DNA of 64,000 nt from the NCBI GenBank assembly GCA_029204225.1, contig CM055099.1, positions 60,609,919 to 60,673,918 on the forward strand, read 5' to 3'. Positions 12,111 through 24,560 of this stretch are shown here, one piece after another. Made by a program: the position numbers and the translations under genes. Every line of letters starts with the position of its first letter. Positions within the stretch are counted from its first letter, which is position 1. The notes under the pieces were generated by a model. The model was not told where the DNA came from. It was given only the letters and a program-made list of their open reading frames with translations, and searched no databases. This DNA is from Diphasiastrum complanatum. Its lineage: Eukaryota; Streptophyta; Lycopodiopsida; Lycopodiales; Lycopodiaceae.

Positions 12111-14125
12111 TCATCTAATCAAGATGATCAAGCGTGGTATAGTGACTCGGGAGCCACAAGACACATGACATGTAACAAGAATTGGTTCAATAGCTTGAAA
12201 GTGTTGGATAATAGAACGTCCGTTTCACAAGCAAATGGCGATGTGTGCAAGATGAAGGGGATAGGCATTGTTTCAATCCAACTACCTGATGGAAAAAGCA
12301 GGATGATCAGGGACGTACTTTACGTACCAGGTTCAAAGAAAAATCTACTTTTTGTTGGAGTCATTACTGATCAAAAGTTGAAAGTAGAATTCGCCCATGA
12401 TCGTTGCTTTGTGAAAGATGTGAACCAGAAGTTCAAAGTTATTACGGATGGAGTAAGAGAGCCCAATACAAAATTGTAGAGGTTGAATGCTACAATAAAG
12501 GGGCAACATGGACTTGTATCATCCATTCTATCGCAAACTGAGCTGTGGCATAAGAGGCTTGGTCACTTGAACCTGGGAAGCCTCAGTTTGATGAGAAAAT
12601 TAGAGATGGTAACAGGATTGCCTACCATAGAAGATCACTTGAAATCAATGTGCGAATCTTTTGTATAAAGAAGTTCAATAAAGGGGGTGTTGCAAGAGCA
12701 AAGAACATCCTGGATTTAATCTACACAGATTTATGCGGGCCTATGAGGAACATGTCCTTAGGTAAAGCCTTCTATTTCATGACCTTTATTGATGATATGT
12801 CATGTAAGACGTGGATCTACTTCTTGAAGAAGAAATCAGATGCATTTGACAACTTCAAGAGCTTCAAAGATCAAACAAGTAGGAAGATCAAAGACCTAAG
12901 ATCAGATTGTGGAGGTGAGTACAAGTATAATGACTTCAATGATTTTTGTGATCAATGTGGGATTAAAAGACAATTTAAGCAAGCTCATAATCCTGCTCTC
13001 AATGGTCTAGTTGAGCACAAGAATCGTACGATTGTGAAAAGTGTCAGATCGATGCTAGCTGAGATGAAACTACCAAAAGATTTTTGGTCAGAAGCATGCA
13101 GTATGGCAGTCTATCTTCAAAATAGAAGTCCTACCATTTTCATACCAAAGATAACACCTGAGGAAGCATTCATGAAGAAGAAGGAAAAGGTGAACCACTT
13201 GCAAATCTTTGGATGTAAGGCCTTTGTACACGTTCCTAAGGAAGAGAGACGTAAACTTGATATAAAAGCTATCAAGTGCATATTCCTAGGATATGATGAT
13301 CGTGTGAAAGGCTATAGATGTTTATCCAGTGTAAAACAAAATCCATGTAAGTCATGATGTTATCTTTGATGAATCCAATATGTATGAAGACGAGGATGCT
13401 AAGAAGATAGATACATCCAGTGAGAAAGATGGTATAGTGAGGATACCATTTGATGCTGATCCATTCATTGACCTTCCAAGTGATAAAAAAGATGATACAT
13501 CTCAAGATACTACTACTCAACCTCAAGAGACAGGTTGGAGAGGTAGGGACAAACCTTTTGGTGCAAGAAGGATTGAAGTTGCAGGTGACAAACGCAAAGA
13601 GAAGGATGTACCGTGGGATACATTTTCACCAAGAAGCCGATCACCTAACATGAAGCTCCCTAAGTGGTTTGAGAGATTGTTGGAGAGCCACGACATGGAT
13701 GACTTTCCAGGATCATCTAGCCAGGGAGAGCTACGAAGATCAACAAGAGAGAAGACAACCTGAAAGGTATGAAGCAAATTATACTCTCATATCTAGCATT
13801 ATTGAAAGCAAAGAACCTTCGACTTATGGTGAAGTGAAGGATGATGACATTTGGGTCAAGGCCATGGGAGAGGAGATGGAGTCAATTGCTAAGCATAACA
13901 CATGGGACTTAGCAGAACTACCAGTTGGCAAGAAACCCATTGGTTGCAAATGGGTATATAGAACTAAGTACCATGTAGATGGAAGTATAGCAAAGCATAA
14001 GGCAAGATTGGTGATCAAAGGGTATGCACAAAGTAAAGGCATTGACTATGAGGAGACCTTTGCGCTAGTATGTAAGTGGAATACTCCACGTCTACTTGTT
14101 GCTTTAGCTTCACATTTTGGTTGGC
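12111..14125 (+). pseudogene. Ty1/copia pol, part 1: protease, integrase and first part of RT
   Basis: Blocks appear in copia order. The aspartic protease has D-S-G-A-T-R-H-M near 12150. The integrase zinc-finger region has LWHKRLGHLN at about 12540. The integrase core has TDLCGPM, then LRSDCGGEY, and NGLVEHKNRT for its acidic triad (12720-13030). Next is the FLGYDDRVKGYR block. A linker leads to the RT start (KWVYRTKYHVDGSIAKHKARLV, 13940-14005, written here only as a landmark). Breaks include a TAG at 12478-12480 and frameshifts near 12650, 13330 and 13760. The sequence stops inside the RT at 14125, exactly where the TR-GAG element is inserted, and resumes at 19380. Confidence 0.85.
14121..14125 (+). 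repeat. Target-site duplication, left (TTGGC)
   Basis: TTGGC immediately precedes the 5' LTR and is repeated at 19380-19384 immediately after the 3' LTR. Removing one copy plus the element restores an open copia RT reading frame, which confirms the junctions. Confidence 0.95.
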
Positions 14126-15045
14126 TGTTGTAAAGCTGACTTGGGTGCACCCAGCGTGCCCTGTAAGACTCAAAGGGGTGACACTCCCTAAGGTCCCAGA
14201 GCAAGTTAGAATGTCAAGGACTGAGCCTCCGACCTGTGGTGAGCCAGTCAAGTAGTCACAAAGTCATGAGCTAGCTCTGGAGCTCGAGTCATGGCCTAGT
14301 CAGGAAAGCAGGTTGATTCGGCCGCCGGGACGGCTCCCGGGACCCATGTCCGGGAGCCAGACTGATTCTGCCAGGCTTGCCAGGCTTAATCAGCAAAATA
14401 AAAACTAAGTCCTAAAAAGCGTGCTTTACCAGAAAGCACTATGTTTCAAACCAGAGGGGGTGCGCCGAATCACAGCAGAACTATAGGGGGAGTCCGGCAG
14501 ACAGAAACTTGGGCGGCTCAACCAGCGCCAGGAATCCAGTCGCCAGGTCTCAGCTCCCTCTACCAGCACGAGCCAGGCACAATGCCCAGCACGTGTTGGT
14601 GGCCCCGAGACCGGTCAGTCTATGTATGAATGTAACCTCTTCCAAATCTAATAAAGTTGATCCTTGGGGATGATTACCATTTCGGTTTCGCCTCCGGGAC
14701 TGGTCCAAGTGGAAGGACCCTTACTACAACCTTTTTGCGTCGCTGGCGCCTAAGGGTCCCTGTCATCGACATGGGGCTTGCCGCTATGCCAATTGGTCAG
14801 TTTGGCGACCACTATGCCTTGGGTTTCATGTGTGGCTTGTCTTTGCCTTTGGTTACCTTTTGGGGACGGATTCTGAGTTGGCTTTCGGGTTGGTTGGGAT
14901 TCCAGTTTTCTTAAGTCTGAATGGTTAAGCTTGTTACGATTCTGAGTTGGCTTTTACGTAAGTGCGAGATGGATGAATGTTAGACTTAAGCGCGTGTTGG
15001 GGAAACCGCTCAAGTCCCAGCGCCCTTTGAGGCGCCGGCGCAACA
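14126..15045 (+). repeat. 5' LTR of TR-GAG copy 1
   Basis: It starts TGTTGTAAAGCTGACTTGGG and ends GGCGCCGGCGCAACA. A perfect dyad (GGCTCCCGG at 14332-14340, CCGGGAGCC at 14350-14358) forms a 9-bp stem with a 9-base loop. An AATAAA-type polyadenylation signal lies at about 14649. Short ORFs inside the LTR are identical in all four LTR copies of the window; they are probably not translated. Confidence 0.95.
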
Positions 15046-15047
15046 TG

Positions 15048-15060
15048 TGGTATCAGAGCC
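15048..15060 (+). other. Primer-binding site of TR-GAG copy 1
   Basis: TGGTATCAGAGCC, two bases after the LTR, is complementary to the 3' end of initiator-Met tRNA, the standard primer of plant LTR retrotransposons. Confidence 0.9.
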
Positions 15061-15136
15061 GACTAGCCGGTCAGCTACGCAAGTCTCACAGGGATGGCCA
15101 CGTTTTTGGGATTTGTCAGGACAACCGTTGCGCAAG

Positions 15137-15522
15137 GTGCTGCCCACAGTGTAAGCACGGGTGCGTCCACGGTCGGGGTGGTCGGCAGAACGGGGGACTT
15201 GATGAGTCAAAGTGCTGCCCTCGAGGTGTAAGCACGGTCAGTTCTCGCGGTTCGGGCCTGGCGCTGTCTGCACGTAGGACGGATGAGGCAAAGTGCTGCC
15301 TAGGTAGGTGAAAGCACGGTCTGTACCTTGTGGGGTGCGGGGCGACATATTCGAACTGTACGGGTTAACCATTGATACAGAGATGCTGCTCGAATTCGGG
15401 TGTAAAGCACGGGTGGTTAGCTGCCGGTGCGGGATAGCTGCCGATCGTTTAGCTATAAGGGCTATCGACCAAAAAGTGGTGGGGCGTGACTGAGGCAATG
15501 TGCTGCTTAATGGTGAAAGCAC
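15137..15522 (+). repeat. Five-fold repeated hairpin in the TR-GAG leader
   Basis: Five units of form GTGCTGC ... (G)(T/A)AAGCACGG occur at 15137-15158, 15212-15235, 15293-15317, 15384-15409 and 15500-15522. In each unit GTGCT (TGCT in the fourth) can pair with the downstream AGCAC. Spacing from one unit to the next is 75 to 116 bases. They lie between the primer-binding site and the Gag start, where dimerisation and packaging signals of retroelement RNA usually reside. A packaging or structural role is inference only. Confidence 0.7.
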
Positions 15523-15878
15523 GGATGGTTGGATGGATGTTTCCCCGTGGGCTAATTCTGTGATAGATTTGTGTGGGCGCGGCTAGGCAAAGGTCCTACG
15601 TCCGGTCTCAGGGGGGGTTTGTGGCTTGAGAGGGATCCTCTATGTTTGCTTTGGTTGGTATGTTCCGTTTGTCGTGTGCTTGCTTGGACACAAATGACCT
15701 GGTTCCTACTTGGCTCTCAGGTGATGTGGGCGTGCTAAGTTTGAGGAAGGGATATTTTCATTGAAGCTGATTTAATAAAGAAGAAAAGAGAGCTGTGGGG
15801 CCCGGCTGACAGAAGGGAGAGCTTCAAATATAAAAAGGATTGAGGCGATAATCTGTTGGAAGTACACCTCTGACTATA

Positions 15879-18092
15879 ATGGAGGACCATCTTGAAGAGT
15901 TACGAGCACTGACGGACGGAGAAGAGCTGACTCGAGAATACAGCTCTCGCATGCATCGAGATGGCACCAGGTCCAAGTCGAGAAAGAAAGAGCGTATGCA
16001 CTCCACAGTGGCGCCCCTCCATGAAGAGATGGGTGGCCCTTCTGAACCTACACCAAGAGATGAACCCTTGCCAGAGGCACAACAGGACCTCTTTGAAGTG
16101 AAGATGCGGCAATACTTATCAAGCGCAATGACGGCTATGCTTAGCGAGGTGAAGAAGGATAGAGAAACCGAAAGGAAAGAATGGCAAACATCCTTGCGAG
16201 CCATGAATCTTACCCAAATTAACCTTGCTAGAGAAATGAGAGACGGGCTAACACAGCTCGAAGCCAGGTTTGAAGAGTTGGAAGCAACTAGGGAGAATGC
16301 AGTGGCGCCTCCTCCACAGATACCAAGAGAACCACGAGCGCGAACCACGGAGGGCCCAAGAAAGACTGCCAAAGTGAAAGCACCACCTACTTTCAAAGGA
16401 GAGCGTGATATTCGAGTTGTGGAAGATTGGTTGTTTCACATGGACCATTACTTCCGTCTAATGAACACTCCTGAGGAAGAAAGAACTGACTTGGCATTAG
16501 CATATTTTGAGGGCTACACTACAAATTGGTACCGGATGGCAGGAATGCATTTTCAAACATGGGACGCATTCAAAGCCGCGTTACGAGAGGAGTTCATACC
16601 GAAGGATTCACACATGAGATTGAGGACAGAATTATCGGGGCTCAAACAGAAAGGGTCATTGCGAGAGTACCTCAATAGATTCAGACAGAGTGTATGGGTT
16701 ATTGAAGATATGTCCGAGGCGGACAAAACTCATTACCTATTGTCTGGAATGCAATCCTGGACCCGACGTGCGATAGACAGCTACATGCCCCATGATTTCA
16801 ATTCAACTATTCGAGCGGCTGAAATGGTTTGTGATTATGAGAGCACATTGGCACCAGCTGCTCCCGCAACCTCAACAAGAGTATTTAGTGGATCCAGACC
16901 GAGTCCGAGCTTCTTTTCAAGAGGGGACTCAGCTCCAAATGGCAACCAAGCCTCGAGTAGCGTGAATAAATTCCCAACAAAAACAGGGTTTGGCAACCAA
17001 GGCAACAATGGAGGGAACATGTTCCAGAGAAGAAACAATGTTGGATCTTCGACTAGTCACAGCAACAGCTCACCAACAGTGGGCAGTTCCATGCGTTGCT
17101 TCAACTGTCATCAGCAAGGTCACTCTTGGAGATCATGCCCCAAACCATTGAATAAGCAAATCATGGCTGCCATTGAAGGATTTGATAGGATGGAGAGAGA
17201 GGCATTTGATCAAGAAGATGGTGAACAAGATGATGAAGAGGACCCAGAAACGGATTTGACGGAGTCTGACCTGAATGCCTTGCAACAGATAGGGGCACTT
17301 GCGGCTTATCGTGAACATCTTATGGCGACTCCTGCGAGAGGATCCAAGTTATTGTACCTGAAAGGCTGTATTCAAGGCAGGATCATTTACTTCATGGTAG
17401 ACCTGGGGGCGTCTCATAACTACTTGTCAGAAAAACTGACAGGAGAATTGGACATCCAATGTGAAGAAAATGTGACTCCTATTTGTGTGGAGACCGCGAA
17501 AGGTACAATGACCACTTGTAGATTGGCAACCAACTTACCAATCTCTCTGGGAGCCTGGAAGAATCGACTAACGTTCACAATCTTGAAGATGGATGCCTTC
17601 GACGCTATTTTGGGATTAAGTTGGTTTAACGAACATGTGGTGGCCTTCTTGGCAAAAGGGGTTAACCTTGTGTTATTATATAATGGCAGGAGACCTTGTG
17701 TCGTCAGAGCTGTGCCAGGGGACCAACTAGAAAAGAACGACACAAATGAACCTGAGCCAACCATTCCTCCCAATCTCATTCACCTATTTAACGAAGGACA
17801 ACCAACAGTGACAGACCAGCTGGCACGGGAACAAATGGAGCCAAAATTGCCTATAGTCTCTACACCAAAGGTGAATTCAAGTGCCGATGCAGAGCTCAAG
17901 GAGCTCACCTTGTGTGACCAAGCGAAAACTCATCTTCTTAATGAAAGACATCCAACAGTGACAAACCAGTTGACGCGAGGTCAAATGGAGCCAACATTGC
18001 CTGCAGTTTCTACGTCAAAGGTGAATCTAAGTGCCGATGCAGAGCTCAAGGAGCTCAACCTGGACGACCAAACGAAATATCTAAAGTCCTAG
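15879..18092 (+). CDS. Gag-protease polyprotein of TR-GAG copy 1 (737 aa)
   Basis: The N-terminus is charged (residues 1-150, heptad-like and glutamate-rich, possible coiled coil). The central Retrotrans_gag domain (about 165-335) has the landmarks TFKGERDIRVVEDWLFHMDHY and LREYLNRFR. A C-x2-C-x4-H-x4-C zinc knuckle lies at residues 407-420. The aspartic-protease domain starts at about residue 495 with D508-L-G-A-S-H-N, followed by the usual DAILGLSWF at about 575. The catalytic motif of the family is D-S/T-G, so leucine at position 509 is abnormal. The C-terminus has two copies of a roughly 50-residue unit (about 635-685 and 686-735). The frame ends without RT. The ATG at 15879 is the first in frame and lies 834 bases after the 5' LTR. 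Confidence 0.95.
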   Translation: MEDHLEELRALTDGEELTREYSSRMHRDGTRSKSRKKERMHSTVAPLHEEMGGPSEPTPRDEPLPEAQQDLFEVKMRQYLSSAMTAMLSEVKKDRETERKEWQTSLRAMNLTQINLAREMRDGLTQLEARFEELEATRENAVAPPPQIPREPRARTTEGPRKTAKVKAPPTFKGERDIRVVEDWLFHMDHYFRLMNTPEEERTDLALAYFEGYTTNWYRMAGMHFQTWDAFKAALREEFIPKDSHMRLRTELSGLKQKGSLREYLNRFRQSVWVIEDMSEADKTHYLLSGMQSWTRRAIDSYMPHDFNSTIRAAEMVCDYESTLAPAAPATSTRVFSGSRPSPSFFSRGDSAPNGNQASSSVNKFPTKTGFGNQGNNGGNMFQRRNNVGSSTSHSNSSPTVGSSMRCFNCHQQGHSWRSCPKPLNKQIMAAIEGFDRMEREAFDQEDGEQDDEEDPETDLTESDLNALQQIGALAAYREHLMATPARGSKLLYLKGCIQGRIIYFMVDLGASHNYLSEKLTGELDIQCEENVTPICVETAKGTMTTCRLATNLPISLGAWKNRLTFTILKMDAFDAILGLSWFNEHVVAFLAKGVNLVLLYNGRRPCVVRAVPGDQLEKNDTNEPEPTIPPNLIHLFNEGQPTVTDQLAREQMEPKLPIVSTPKVNSSADAELKELTLCDQAKTHLLNERHPTVTNQLTRGQMEPTLPAVSTSKVNLSADAELKELNLDDQTKYLKS

Positions 18093-18329
18093 GGGACTCA
18101 TCCAGATGTGCGACCACAACGACATATCTGAGGCTTAAGGGAGCCGTGAGTACCTTTTTCTTTCATGCTAATAAAGTAAGCCGCATTTCTCATTGAGGAG
18201 TGAGCTTCAGTTTGATGTCTAAGTGCAGCAGCTTCACACAGGTTTTACGTAAGTGAACTAGATCCACACTTTTCCTGTGCTGGGTGTAAAACACAATATC
18301 ATTACTCTGCTTTACAGTTGGTTTTCTTT

Positions 18330-18397
18330 GGCCGGTGAATCAAGCCCGTGCCCTTGTATATGTGACTAAAGTCTGGCCGGTGAATTAAGCCCGTGCC
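18330..18397 (+). repeat. Direct repeat upstream of the 3' LTR
   Basis: A 23-base unit beginning GGCCGGTGAAT and ending AAGCCCGTGCC occurs at 18330-18352 and 18375-18397, with a single difference. It lies in the 367-base non-coding stretch between the Gag-protease stop and the 3' LTR, where an autonomous element would have pol. Confidence 0.8.
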
Positions 18398-18450
18398 ATG
18401 AGTCTTAGGTTCTAGTTTGGCCCTGATGAGGACATCAGCTTTCTCAAACG

Positions 18451-18459
18451 AGGGGAGGA
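18451..18459 (+). other. Polypurine tract of TR-GAG copy 1
   Basis: AGGGGAGGA directly abuts the TGTTG start of the 3' LTR, the expected position and composition for the plus-strand primer. Confidence 0.9.
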
Positions 18460-19379
18460 TGTTGTAAAGCTGACTTGGGTGCACCCAGCGTGCCCTGTAA
18501 GACTCAAAGGGGTGACACTCCCTAAGGTCCCAGAGCAAGTTAGAATGTCAAGGACTGAGCCTCCGACCTGTGGTGAGCCAGTCAAGTAGTCACAAAGTCA
18601 TGAGCTAGCTCTGGAGCTCGAGTCATGGCCTAGTCAGGAAAGCAGGTTGATTCGGCCGCCGGGACGGCTCCCGGGACCCATGTCCGGGAGCCAGACTGAT
18701 TCTGCCAGGCTTGCCAGGCTTAATCAGCAAAATAAAAACTAAGTCCTAAAAAGCGTGCTTTACCAGAAAGCACTATGTTTCAAACCAGAGGGGGTGCGCC
18801 GAATCACAGCAGAACTATAGGGGGAGTCCGGCAGACAGAAACTTGGGCGGCTCAACCAGCGCCAGGAATCCAGTCGCCAGGTCTCAGCTCCCTCTACCAG
18901 CACGAGCCAGGCACAATGCCCAGCACGTGTTGGTGGCCCCGAGACCGGTCAGTCTATGTATGAATGTAACCTCTTCCAAATCTAATAAAGTTGATCCTTG
19001 GGGATGATTACCATTTCGGTTTCGCCTCCGGGACTGGTCCAAGTGGAAGGACCCTTACTACAACCTTTTTGCGTCGCTGGCGCCTAAGGGTCCCTGTCAT
19101 CGACATGGGGCTTGCCGCTATGCCAATTGGTCAGTTTGGCGACCACTATGCCTTGGGTTTCATGTGTGGCTTGTCTTTGCCTTTGGTTACCTTTTGGGGA
19201 CGGATTCTGAGTTGGCTTTCGGGTTGGTTGGGATTCCAGTTTTCTTAAGTCTGAATGGTTAAGCTTGTTACGATTCTGAGTTGGCTTTTACGTAAGTGCG
19301 AGATGGATGAATGTTAGACTTAAGCGCGTGTTGGGGAAACCGCTCAAGTCCCAGCGCCCTTTGAGGCGCCGGCGCAACA
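18460..19379 (+). repeat. 3' LTR of TR-GAG copy 1
   Basis: This is 920 bp, the same length as the 5' LTR, with no differences where I compared them. Dyad, internal ORFs and ends are identical. It is followed by the TTGGC duplication at 19380-19384. Confidence 0.95.
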
Positions 19380-19650
19380 TTGGCCTTTGCATCAGATGGA
19401 TGTGAAATTTGCTTTTCTAAATGGTGAGTTCGAAGAAGAGGTGTTCATGGATCAACCTGAAGGCTTTGTAACGAAGGGATAGGAAAATAAAGTATGTCAC
19501 TTGAAGAAAGCGCTTTATGGTCTTAAACAGGGACCACGTGCGTGGTATAGCAAGATTGATACCTACTTTCGTTCAAAGGGGATGGTGAGAACACACTCTG
19601 ATCCAAATCTATATGTCTTATGCTTTGATGGTAATTAGTTGATAAGGATC
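19380..19650 (+). pseudogene. Ty1/copia pol, part 2: rest of the RT start, truncated
   Basis: After the target duplication the copia RT resumes ([15 protein letters not shown]-like, then KKALYGLKQGPRAWY and DPNLYV). A TAG at about 19480 interrupts it. Similarity ends near 19650, before the Y-V-D-D catalytic box, so the palm motif, RNase H and 3' LTR of this copia element are missing. Confidence 0.85.
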
Positions 19651-19937
19651 AGTTGGCCTCGCCACGAGGCAAGTCGACGGGACACGCGTCCCGCCAAAAG
19701 CAACCTGGGTCATGCACGGGTTGCCTGAGTAAACAACTATATGTACATTATAATTTCATTTTGAGAAATACAGTTGCTATGTGAGCTTGTTGTGGAGAGT
19801 GTTTTTCTGTCTATGTTACTGTGTAGCATGATCTGTCTTCCTGTGCAAAGCAAATTCTAAGTCTAATATGGTCCTCTATATCTAGGGGACAATTAATAAT
19901 GCTTGTCGGTACACATTACACTCGAATCCATCAGGAT
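19651..19937. other. LTR-like non-coding remnant
   Basis: No coding is seen. The sequence around 19730-19850 (GAGAAATACAGTTGCTATGT, then GTTACTGTGTAGC) has the look of an LTR R-U5 region, but I found no partner or boundaries. Confidence 0.25.
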
Positions 19938-20150
19938 TCACAAAAAGACCCAATCCCCCATTTGGAAGTCTCTCGGTGACCTTTTCAGACTTGCATAAAG
20001 TCGGTCCCCATCCCGAGTACTCAAGACATTCTCATGTGCAATTTGTAGCATTTCCTGCATATTATGTAGGAAATCCGCTACTTTCTGAAACTTGATCTGA
20101 CCAAGTCTCAACCGCAATGGGTGATCTAGGCTCAAATTTGTACATAAGCA
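19938..20150 (-). pseudogene. Ty3/gypsy integrase C-terminal relic
   Basis: The minus strand reads HNMQEMLQIAHEN, then RDGDRLYASLKRSPRDFQMGDWVFL in one frame. This matches the end of gypsy integrases, where a helix with basic residues leads into the conserved x-x-G-D-W/L-V-F/L-L motif. The similarity stops right after this motif. The open frame extends to 20249 but the upstream part is not recognisable. Confidence 0.7.
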
Positions 20151-20249
20151 TAAACGAGCTATAACTGGTAGCCAAATGCTTACTATACCCCAATCTCCAT
20201 CAAGGATAACTTCCTCTCTGAGGAGATTGCTAAGAAAATATGAATACAT

Positions 20250-23866
<3,617 letters not shown>

Positions 23867-24558
23867 ATGGCAGACAATAATGCAAATGCAGCTCTTGATG
23901 GTCAGGTGCCAATGCCTACCTATCTGCAAATTTGTCAGTCATTAAGTCAAGCGCTTAATGAAATAAACAACAGGAACACTTTACATGATCAACAAATGGA
24001 AGTACTGTTAAATCAAGTGAGAGCTTAGTCTGTTCCAAATTTGGGCTTTCAGCCTTAACCATTTTCGGGGGAGAAGAAAGAGAAGAAGCTTGAAATTGTG
24101 GATGACTGGTTAACCAAGTGGACCGGTTATTTTAATCTACACAAAATTCTTGAGGAGAAAAAGATAGAGAGTGTTACTTTGTTCTTCTGTGGTAAAGCTT
24201 CATCATGGTGGCATGATTTACAACCTAAACCTACCACATGGGACGAGTTTGTGGAGGTGTTCAGAAAGTTGTTTGTGGTTGTGGACGACTCGGATTTTTA
24301 CCAAAGATTTGTGAATTGCAAAATGGGTACTCGGAGTTTGGACTCGTACCTACAAGATGGGATCATCCAGACCCAGCCAGAAAAAAAGGAAAGAAAAGAG
24401 TTCATGGAAATAAGAATAAAAAATATTGCGACGAACTGGATCAAGCTGCATCTAAATTTAGACAAAAGAAAGAGCTGTCCCAAAAAAAGGCTAGAAGGAC
24501 CAATAATTGTTTCCATTGTGGTCAGCCTGGACACGTTATGAAATTTTGGCCAGAATGA
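23867..24558 (+). pseudogene. Ty3/gypsy gag relic
   Basis: An ATG at 23867 starts about 53 codons (ALDGQVPMPTYLQICQSL landmark) that end in stops near 24027 and 24057. The gag domain continues at about 24060 (KLEIVDDWLTKWTGYFNLHKI, then FFCGKASSWWHDLQPKPTTW and FVEVFRKLF). After a frameshift near 24360 a zinc knuckle with its last cysteine lost (C-x2-C-x4-H then F/W) ends the block at about 24555. Downstream at about 24640-24750 is a short piece of the same family (ETWDVKVPRLPLWIQDY) that also occurs in the TBL intron at about 55520. Confidence 0.75.
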
Positions 24559-24560
24559 AA

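Larger units (their letters stand above)
14126..19379 (+). mobile_element. Non-autonomous Gag-protease LTR retrotransposon (TR-GAG type), copy 1
   Basis: This is a complete 5254-bp element. It has a 920-bp 5' LTR (14126-15045, TGTTG...CAACA), a primer-binding site, a leader with repeated hairpins, one 737-aa Gag-protease ORF, a polypurine tract and a 920-bp 3' LTR (18460-19379). Equal LTR lengths, no visible differences where I compared them and a clean TTGGC duplication indicate a very young insertion. There is no reverse transcriptase, RNase H or integrase between the ORF stop (18092) and the 3' LTR. The element must therefore have been mobilised in trans, presumably by an autonomous Ty3/gypsy relative elsewhere, because its Gag is of gypsy type. 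Confidence 0.95.

Noticed and set aside
14441-15311. Short ORFs in the LTRs and leader of TR-GAG (62, 85 and 112 aa, present in all copies)
   Set aside because: They are identical only because the LTRs are identical; no domain, and positions span regulatory DNA and the hairpin array.
15137-15522. Repeated units considered as a CRISPR-like array
   Set aside because: Only the short paired edges repeat, spacing is irregular, and the context is a plant retrotransposon leader.
15824-16396. 190-aa minus-strand ORF opposite the TR-GAG Gag (also 43083-43655)
   Set aside because: Shadow frame of a well-supported Gag ORF; no motif of its own.
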